Part shown: positions 57,201 to 64,000 of the stretch, one piece after another
Layout of the letters: each line of letters starts with the position of its first letter
How positions within the stretch are numbered: position 1 is the stretch's first letter
Origin: Watersipora subatra
Taxonomy: Eukaryota > Bryozoa > Gymnolaemata > Cheilostomatida > Watersiporidae
Assembly (NCBI RefSeq): GCF_963576615.1
Contig: NC_088712.1
Coordinates: 53,921,114 to 53,985,113 of the forward strand
DNA length: 64,000 bases
Reading direction: 5' to 3'
Position numbers and translations under genes: made by a program
Notes under the pieces: generated by a model
Database searches by the model: none
What the model was told of the DNA's origin: nothing
Seen by the model: the letters and a program-made list of their open reading frames with translations, nothing else

Positions 57201-57759
57201 CCAATACATATGTATGCTTTTTCCTTCATATAGATCACTGCTACTGCGCTTGAGTAACATCACATAGTGTTTCATATCATAACATTAGCAAACCCAAGAA
57301 AATTAGTACAAGTGGTAACAAAGGAAGAAGGCGATGCTTTTTATTGAATTAAAGAACAGAAAGCAACAAGAACAACCAAACTTAATGACTAGTATACGCT
57401 AACAGTAGATCCTGTCTGTCCGCTTACAATTCCTTGTATTATAAAAAATCACAGACCCTTATAGCTCTATAATACGAAACTTCATTGGTAAGGTTTATAG
57501 AAAATAGCTCCGCATCTTTTCGGCAAACACAACCCTTCATAAACTAACTTTATGAGTAGCTCAAATGGTGCAGAAAGGTGCATAATGCATGCTTTCTGTA
57601 TTATGCAAATACACACAGAACCCTTTCAAACACATTGCCTAAGTTTATCCATATTATCAGGGTCTATTCATTCTGATCCTCAATCTTGCTTTAAGTTGCT
57701 TAGATTGTGTGAACTAATTTGATTACTACTAGTTCAGACACCAATGAAGATGTAAAGCT

Positions 57760-58440
57760 ATTCAAAGCTATACCAATATTTACTAGTAAAAGATACTTTT
57801 TTTCATTTCTTCAAGTTCAACAAATGAAACATACAACTAACAAAATTCTAAAACAATAATATTAACGACAGAAAGTTAAAAACAGCCAATGAAAGTTACA
57901 CCCTTCCATGAACAGTTGTTCATGTTTTTTTACTCAGTCCCACATGTCTATGAGTTTTGACAGCCAAAGGAGAGTCATGACAGTCCATAGAGAGGCTTAA
58001 CAGTTGGAATAAAAAGAGCCTAGGCCCATGAAAGAAAAAAGGCTGTCATTGGAGCTGTTCAATTTTATACGTGTCTCTGCTAGTCTGCAAGTGTTTAGGT
58101 GCTCAGGTTCTGCTGTTTATGTCATAGAGGGTGGATATGTGAGAGTACTTGTTTTAAGTACATCACGGGAGTGTACTGATTGAAAATGATGACTAACTCC
58201 TGTTATTTTGGTCATGTCTGATAGAACATGGCTGAGCTGTGTATATGCCATCGTTTCTTAATTTCTTTTGGTGGTTTTCTGGCAGGCCAATTGATGCATC
58301 TTCGCTGATAGATTCCTTCCACTGAAAGTTTCTAATTTGTTTGTTGATGCTTCTATAGTTATTGCTTCCCCTGATGATCCTTTATTATACTATGTGTTTT
58401 GTTCATTGCAATATCGTGCATATCTCCTGTGATTTAGGCA
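57760..58440. repeat. Long dispersed repeat, copy B
   Basis: Collinear with 31570-32430 ('tactagtaaaagatac', 'gaaagttacaccct', 'agtacatcacgggagtgta'). It lacks the 'gaggctcc' purine-rich expansion. Confidence 0.6.
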
Positions 58441-59217
58441 TTGCTCTCTTCTGGAATCTGTCTTTGCTAATATCTCAATACAACATCTTTTTTGTGTAAC
58501 TGATAAAATCACCATCGTAATGTTATGGTCAGACTACTTCATCACTCTTTCTTGCTCAAAGCATAGCATTGTTTTAGATGCTTTAGTTGTTTGCAATTAT
58601 TTCAGATGCTCAAATGTATACATTAGTTTTCCTTTATGCACTGCTGTTATTGGCCATTTTTAGCAATTAAGTTATGCTAAATTAATATTTCTTAGTTAAT
58701 AGGTACATAAATGCAACTGTTCTCACTACTTCTGGTATGATGATGATGATTTCTATTGATTAAAAATAATACAAAACAAGAAAAATGCTCTTTTTTATAT
58801 ACTTCTGGTATGCAAAAATGTTTTGGCGTACATCTACCATAATATACCGAAGTGCTTTGCTAAAATATCCCCACAACCGATACAAGTTTTAGTTTATATT
58901 TTGATATGATTTGCGTTTTACGCAAAATCCGTCGTAAAGTTGTGCAGAACGTCTTTGATTTTATTTTAACAGTAATAAGTGTTTTCCACAGACACACGGA
59001 ATATTTGTACAATACACCACGTAACATGCTTTAATTAAATAGAGGCCGATCGAATTCAATTTAATGTCAGAATGCCAAAAAGTGCGTTTCGGCGTAAACC
59101 AAATTCCAAACTACACTTTGCGGCTGAAGTCTAGGTCTAGGTAAAACTCGAGCCTTTAGACCCCGCTCGCGGGTAAAAGAAGGCCTTCAAAATGTCTGTC
59201 AAAAATCCGATAAAATT
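58441..59217. other. Spacer and LINE 3' region
   Basis: The last ~130 bp are probably the LINE 3' UTR. No terminal microsatellite or poly(A) could be identified with confidence. The remainder is unrecognised. Confidence 0.35.
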
Positions 59218-61974
59218 TCATGGCTTTCCTCGCAGGTTGCGGGAAGTCCTGGGCATAAAACTATATTGATAAAAACTCGAATTTGACTCAATGGCGGGGG
59301 GTTCCCCGTTAGTTGTTGACCTTGTATTATGATCATGAGTTGTATCTTGTAAATGCTTAAAACTATCAACAAAAGAACTGTGCTTGCTATCTGTTAAAAT
59401 TTCTAGCATCAATGTCATGCGAGCACTCTTACGCCTTGCCTCCAACAGCTCTAGATCCAAAAACTGCCTTGCTTCCGTAACACTCTGTTTTCCCCTCAAA
59501 TCTGAAATAAAACGCACAGCCCTTCGCTGCACATTCTCCAACGATGTTATCTGCCTAACTAAATGAGGGTCCCATACCTCACCTGCATATTCCATTATAG
59601 GTCTACACAAGGTGAGGTATGCAACCCTCTTCACCTTTCTGGGGGCCTTAAAAAGCACATGCCTCATCATACCCAACCTCCGAGAAGCCTTTGCCGTCAC
59701 CGAATCAATCTGCAAGTCCCAACTAAAATCACTAGTAATTTCAACTCCAAGATATTTAAAAGCTGATACATTCTCTAACGCTATTCCTCCTAAAAAGTAA
59801 TCCACAGAACTATCAAGACCGTTCTTACCAAACCTGACTATTTGACACTTATCAGTGTTAAACACCATACCCCAATGCTCAGCCCACCTTTCCAACAAAA
59901 ACAAATCTTCCTGGAATTTCTGGGAACTATCTAAGCTGTTAACCGGGCAATAAAGAAGGGCATCGTCCGCAAAAAGTCTCATTGTCGATGTCTTTATAAT
60001 GCTACAAATGTCATTAATGTAAACTAGAAAAAGAGAGGGCCCCAGCACGGAACCCTGAGGAACACCAGAAGTTACTGCAAGAGAACCAGACGTTGCTCCC
60101 TCCACAACCACTCTCTGCATTCGGTCTGCCAAAAAATGTGCTATCCATCTAACTACTGCTGAGTCAATACCAATAAATAACAGCTTTTCAATTAAGAGAC
60201 CGTGAGGTACTCGATCGAAAGCTTTCGAAAAATCCAACACTGCAGCGTGTACCGAGTCATTTCCATCCACCATTTTCATAATGTCATCTACTGTTGTGAC
60301 AAGTTGGGTAGTGCATGAGAGACCCTGTCTAAATCCATGTTGGCTTGGGTTGAGCGTTACATTAAGATGCTGATTAATATTGCTTAGTACTATATGTTCT
60401 AAAAGTTTGCATGCAATACATGTAAGTGAAACTGGTCTAAAATTACTGGGGCTGTCTCTCGAGCCTTTTTTAAAAATTGGTACTACGTTTGCCGCCTTCC
60501 AGATATCAGGCAGCTGGCCAGTATTAAGAGAATGTTGAAAGATAAGAGCTAAAATCTGACTAGTGACCACCACATCAAGACTGAGGTCCTCTTTCCTCAG
60601 CTGGTCAGGGCCTGGGGCCTTTCCGGTCTTCAGACCAATTAACAATTTCCTCACCCCCTCACTAGTAATTGTAATCGGACAGTTCCCTTCAGCCCAAAGC
60701 GGGTCTGAGTATGAACTGCTCCCAGAAAAAACACTCTGAAAATACTTGTTAAAAATCTCTGAAGTCTCAAAAGCTGATTTACCCTTAAAAATAACAGAGC
60801 CATGGCAGCTCTTCCCACTCTTCCTTCTATAAAATGAATAGAAAGGCTTGCTATCTCCCAAACTCAGTGGTTTGAATAATATTCTATCATAGTGGTCATA
60901 TTCCATTTTCCTAAAGAGCTTTTTGTTTTGGCGCCTAGCCTGTTTGTACTGTTGTAGGTCTGTGTCCAGGCCACTTTTCTTGAATTTATCATACAATTTT
61001 CTTTGCGATCTTACACACTTCCTGGCAGAATCATTAAACCATACGGGCTCGTCTTTGTTTCTGATCTTTTTTGTGCATTTAGGTACATAGTTACTGACTG
61101 CTTCTTTCAAGTCCGTTTCAAAGATTTGCCATGTTGTGTTTATGTTTTCTTCATTTTGAATAGCGCTTGACACTTTAGAAAGTGTTTTCTCTAGAGCCAG
61201 AGTGATAGCTTCAAAATTTGCCTTAGCGTATATTTTAAAAGAATCATTATGCTTACTATTTGGCCTAAATTCCCTGATTTTTATATTTATGCCTACCATG
61301 TAATGGTCACTTAGTCCAGGATTGATCACATTCAAATCTGTAAAAAGGCTGTCATTATTAGTAAGGATTAGGTCGAGTGTATTGCCAAGTTGGTGTGTAG
61401 GCTCAGTCACGAGTTGGGTCAGGTGATGGGATAGCAGACTGCTCAAAAAAGATTTGTGAAGTGTTTTGTTGTGAGATCCAGAACGAACTTGACCTATAAT
61501 CCAGTCTATGTCAGGCAAGTTAAAATCGCCTGAAACAAATATAGTAGATTTAGGAAATCTTGACACTACTTGTCCCAGTAGATCGTCAAGTGGATCAATT
61601 GTTTGTCTGATAAAAGATGGTGGGATGTAAAGGCACAAAATTATCAAATCTAGGCCACTATCAACGCATTCTATTTTTACACAAACCACTTCTATTGGAA
61701 AATATGTACCCTCTAAGTGGATCTGGTGGTGATTAATACATGGTGAAAGGGCAATCATTACTCCTCCGCCATGGCAATCTCGATCACATCTATAAATACA
61801 CTTTTGCGATGAGCTCAAAATCATTTCATTATTGAAAGACGAATCAATATGTGTCTCTGTAATGCATAGTATATCATATTCCGATGCTAAAACTTCTATT
61901 TCATTCAGTTTACCCTTCACTGACCTTGCGTTTGCTAAAAGAAGGCTTATTGGTTTACTTTCACTATTTTTTTT
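59218..61974 (-). CDS. LINE ORF2: endonuclease and reverse transcriptase
   Basis: From 61920 the frame gives 900 residues. It stays open upstream through the conserved start of the endonuclease (SLLLANARSVKGKLNEIE) into ORF1, with no ATG in that overlap. Endonuclease motifs are ITETHID, SGDFNLPDIDW and LSDHYMV. RT motifs, roughly residues 430-730, are KTGKAPGPD, HGFRQGLSCTTQL, LDFSKAFDRVPHG, GVPQGSVLGPSLFLVYIND and the catalytic FADDALLY. The C-terminal LCRPIMEYAGEVWDP is typical of CR1/Jockey-type elements. No RNase H domain is present. Stop TGA at 59218-59220. Confidence 0.85.
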   Translation of the reverse strand, partial: KKNSESKPISLLLANARSVKGKLNEIEVLASEYDILCITETHIDSSFNNEMILSSSQKCIYRCDRDCHGGGVMIALSPCINHHQIHLEGTYFPIEVVCVKIECVDSGLDLIILCLYIPPSFIRQTIDPLDDLLGQVVSRFPKSTIFVSGDFNLPDIDWIIGQVRSGSHNKTLHKSFLSSLLSHHLTQLVTEPTHQLGNTLDLILTNNDSLFTDLNVINPGLSDHYMVGINIKIREFRPNSKHNDSFKIYAKANFEAITLALEKTLSKVSSAIQNEENINTTWQIFETDLKEAVSNYVPKCTKKIRNKDEPVWFNDSARKCVRSQRKLYDKFKKSGLDTDLQQYKQARRQNKKLFRKMEYDHYDRILFKPLSLGDSKPFYSFYRRKSGKSCHGSVIFKGKSAFETSEIFNKYFQSVFSGSSSYSDPLWAEGNCPITITSEGVRKLLIGLKTGKAPGPDQLRKEDLSLDVVVTSQILALIFQHSLNTGQLPDIWKAANVVPIFKKGSRDSPSNFRPVSLTCIACKLLEHIVLSNINQHLNVTLNPSQHGFRQGLSCTTQLVTTVDDIMKMVDGNDSVHAAVLDFSKAFDRVPHGLLIEKLLFIGIDSAVVRWIAHFLADRMQRVVVEGATSGSLAVTSGVPQGSVLGPSLFLVYINDICSIIKTSTMRLFADDALLYCPVNSLDSSQKFQEDLFLLERWAEHWGMVFNTDKCQIVRFGKNGLDSSVDYFLGGIALENVSAFKYLGVEITSDFSWDLQIDSVTAKASRRLGMMRHVLFKAPRKVKRVAYLTLCRPIMEYAGEVWDPHLVRQITSLENVQRRAVRFISDLRGKQSVTEARQFLDLELLEARRKSARMTLMLEILTDSKHSSFVDSFKHLQDTTHDHNTRSTTNGEPPAIESNSSFYQYSFMPRTSRNLRGKP

Positions 61975-62867
61975 TTGATTATTTTGTAACGATTTGTAGA
62001 ATTTTCTGCTCTGATTTTCTTTAACGTCTGGTATAACTGAAAATCCTCCTCTCTTTCCTCTTTCGACATATCTAGCTTTGCAAAAATACCCCCCTTCTTA
62101 AAGCTGTTGATTCTTCTCACTATTTCCCATTTGTCTTCCCTAGACTCTGTGCATATTTTGATAGGTCTTGGTTTCTTATCTTTCAAGTCAGATTCTTCAC
62201 TTATCCTACCTAGCCTATACATGTTCTTCTTTTCAATTACTTTTGAGAGATGACATTCTGAAAAGAGCTTGTTTATTTCTTCAACAGTTTCCTGTTTGGT
62301 GTTGAACTCTTGGAGTCCAAAAAGAATCAGGTTTTTGTCTCTAGCTTCTTTCTGTTCGTTTTCATTTTTCACAAGTGTTTGTTTTGCAGCACTAACAAGA
62401 ACTTTTGTGTTCCTTTCGATATCTTGTACTGCTGCTGCATATGTTTTTTTTATAGCCTCAACTTGAGGTTCAAGACTACCAATAACCAAGGACTTGATTT
62501 CATCCAAACTTTTCTCGATATTATCTAGCTGGGGATTACTTTGAACAAAAACTTCTCCCTTGCTGCATACCTTACAGGCCCACTTGGCACCTTTAGGCTC
62601 CAGCCTCGACAGCAGCTCAGCTTCCTCTTTGCTCAAACTAGCACATCTATAGTGAAACCAAAACTGACAAAAATCGCATTGAATTAAATTATCTACTTCA
62701 TCTTTCAGTTTGTTTTTACATTTTCCACACTGACTATCCATCTGAATCAAACCACTGCCTCTGGAAGTCTTAGCCTTAACCATTCTATCACTGAGATTTA
62801 ATAAAACAAAATTAAAAATCAGGACTTTAAAATAAAACAAAGAGTTGTCCCACTCAGTGTCTACCAC
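61947..62867 (-). CDS. LINE ORF1 protein with PHD finger
   Basis: 306 residues. A complete C4HC3 PHD finger has ligands at about 47, 50, 64, 67, 72 (His), 75, 98 and 101 (QCGKCKNK...IQCDFCQFWFHYRC...WACKVC). After it come a helical, probably coiled-coil region and a basic domain with KNLILFGL and RPIKI strands, an RRM-like nucleic-acid-binding fold by analogy with other ORF1 proteins. The natural start may be the Met near residue 29 or 43. It ends TAA at 61947-61949, inside the ORF2 reading frame. Confidence 0.8.
   Translation of the reverse strand: MVDTEWDNSLFYFKVLIFNFVLLNLSDRMVKAKTSRGSGLIQMDSQCGKCKNKLKDEVDNLIQCDFCQFWFHYRCASLSKEEAELLSRLEPKGAKWACKVCSKGEVFVQSNPQLDNIEKSLDEIKSLVIGSLEPQVEAIKKTYAAAVQDIERNTKVLVSAAKQTLVKNENEQKEARDKNLILFGLQEFNTKQETVEEINKLFSECHLSKVIEKKNMYRLGRISEESDLKDKKPRPIKICTESREDKWEIVRRINSFKKGGIFAKLDMSKEEREEDFQLYQTLKKIRAENSTNRYKIIKKKIVKVNQ
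61967..61976 (-). promoter_or_regulatory. A10 run in ORF1/ORF2 overlap, possible -1 slip site
   Basis: Ten A residues on the coding strand (ATC AAA AAA AAA ATA) lie just before the ORF1 stop, where ORF2 is already open in the -1 frame. A -1 slip here would yield an ORF1-ORF2 fusion. This is inferred; a homopolymer error would look similar. Confidence 0.4.
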
Positions 62868-63045
62868 TAGTCACAGCAGTGCCTGAAGCGGCCAAGCTGC
62901 CTTCCTGCTAACTTCAAAACAATATAAAAGTGATATGGTAAACAAAGAGTTGTCCCACTCAGTGTCTACCACTAGTCACAGCAGTGCCTGAAGCGGCCAA
63001 GCTGCCTTCCTGCTAACTTCAAAACAATATAAAAGTGATATGGTA
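62836..63045. repeat. 105-bp tandem duplication upstream of LINE ORF1
   Basis: Two nearly identical units, 62836-62940 and 62941-63045, each starting aacaaagagttgtccc and ending 'aaagtgatatggta'. The first overlaps the ORF1 5' end. Confidence 0.85.
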
Positions 63046-64000
63046 GTATAAAATATGTACAAAAAGGGGTAAGAAAGTAATAAAAGGGATAAATATTCGT
63101 AAAAGTTGAAGAAAAATTTGTAAAATCTGAGAAGCTCTCAATAGCACGTCCTCTCAGGTCAACAGGAAACGGAAGTCCAGTTCATACATACTACTGAGCT
63201 GGGCTCAGTTAGACTAACATATACGCGCACAGAATACATACATGTATTCGTAAAACTACGTTGTAATAATGTTGTTAATTTGCTTCTATGGTACGATTAC
63301 AAAGTTATCGTGAGCTACGGGGCGTGGTTTTAAACTCGCCGTAAATAAGTCGCAATAATAACCGATTTAACGATAGAAAGACATTAACGATTGTCGAAAG
63401 TTCCAGAAGTTCGAGCTTTCGTCATGGAATTCCTAATTGGAATATCCTATCAGTTCTTAGTCGATTTCGTCAGTCATTCGTCATTCAAATCTAACGTTAT
63501 CAACATACCTAACAAGCCTGCTGAACGACTAGAAAGTCAGATAAATTGATTACCAGTAATACTAACTACTATTAAAGCTGCCAGTGGTTAGTGGAGGGAT
63601 ACACTCATTTACTTGCCAATTTAATGATTACATTGATAGCTTTTAAAGGTGAGTTTACTCATAAATTTGGTAAAGGTTTTGTTCTAGCTGCAGCGTGTTC
63701 GTGATATTTATTTATGATACGGAAAAAATAAATTGCCTCTAATTGCACTGCATTTGTTACAACTTAAAGTAAATATATAATGCATATTTATGTGGATGTA
63801 TACATATAGTTATATGTATGAACTGAGTATTTAAGCGGTTGTCTAATATATATTCAAACATAAGGCTGCTGCGAATATATTGCTTTGTTATAGCACGCCG
63901 ATTAATAAAGGATTTGTATCTTTTTTTTTAATTTTTAATATTGGAGCCTATGGTATCAATGTGCTATATGAATATGGACTTCATTGAATAGTTTCTGTTT
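63046..64000. other. Right-hand spacer, no gene seen
   Basis: A CG-containing patch at about 63220-63480 could be LINE 5' UTR or a host promoter. The last 350 bp are AT-rich. No coding exon recognised. Confidence 0.3.

Larger units (their letters stand above)
59218..63045 (-). mobile_element. CR1-like LINE retrotransposon
   Basis: Two ORFs on the minus strand: ORF1 with a PHD finger and coiled coil, and ORF2 with an apurinic-type endonuclease and reverse transcriptase. This layout is typical of the CR1/L2 side of LINEs. A 105-bp tandem duplication (62836-63045) directly upstream of ORF1 may be part of the 5' UTR. Both ORFs are long and open, indicating a young copy. The exact outer ends were not determined. 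Confidence 0.82.

Overview
This window looks like a gene-containing stretch of an intron-rich, AT-rich invertebrate animal genome. A lophotrochozoan such as a mollusc or bryozoan is my best guess, but no clade-specific marker is present. The reasons are GT-AG introns with matching codon phases, animal-wide single-copy genes, tRNA-derived SINEs, a CR1-like LINE, MITEs, a MULE DNA transposon and very abundant tandem repeats. There is no sign of prokaryotic organisation, rRNA or CRISPR. Gene models were built by hand from translations, splice sites and codon phase. Family assignments rest on recalled protein families, not on a search.

Four host genes can be assembled. (1) NUDT22-like UDP-sugar Nudix hydrolase, + strand, last three exons (2592-7208), 5' part outside the window. 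(2) STK19-like winged-helix protein, + strand, four exons (9942-13487). (3) An AADAC/NCEH1-like microsomal serine hydrolase, - strand, six exons (27903 down to 15750), complete at 421 residues with an HGGG oxyanion motif and a Ser-Asp-His triad. (4) A consortin (CNST)-like single-pass membrane protein, - strand, seven exons (56414 down to 40089), about 431-442 residues. These genes belong to unrelated pathways: nucleotide-sugar hydrolysis, transcription-coupled DNA repair, ester hydrolysis in the ER and membrane-protein sorting.

The rest is mostly mobile and repetitive DNA. Four copies of a roughly 0.9-kb piggyBac-type MITE with TTAA targets lie at 451, 3871, 5320 and 50648. A 5.57-kb Mutator-like element (32915-38486) has 47-bp terminal inverted repeats and a 9-bp target duplication. 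It carries an eight-exon transposase gene with a RanBP2-type zinc finger, MULE catalytic core and SWIM finger, interrupted by one in-frame TAG. A CR1-like LINE (59218 to about 63045) has a PHD-finger ORF1 and an endonuclease/RT ORF2 overlapping in the -1 frame. SINEs, a helitron-like family containing antisense tRNA-like sequence, TA-target MITEs and other dispersed repeats fill introns and spacers.

The most striking structure is a 21-bp satellite. One array of about 52 units lies at 29858-30957, and an oppositely oriented array of about 322 units (40776-47546) sits inside the last intron of the consortin-like gene. The large array keeps exact 21-bp register over kilobases, is open on both strands, shows higher-order patterning, and puts hundreds of branch-point-like TACTAAT motifs into the pre-mRNA. 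A two-unit seed of the same satellite lies within a SINE copy at 39251-39480. Two further minisatellites, in the AADAC-like and consortin-like genes, are tandem copies of an exon end plus its own splice donor.
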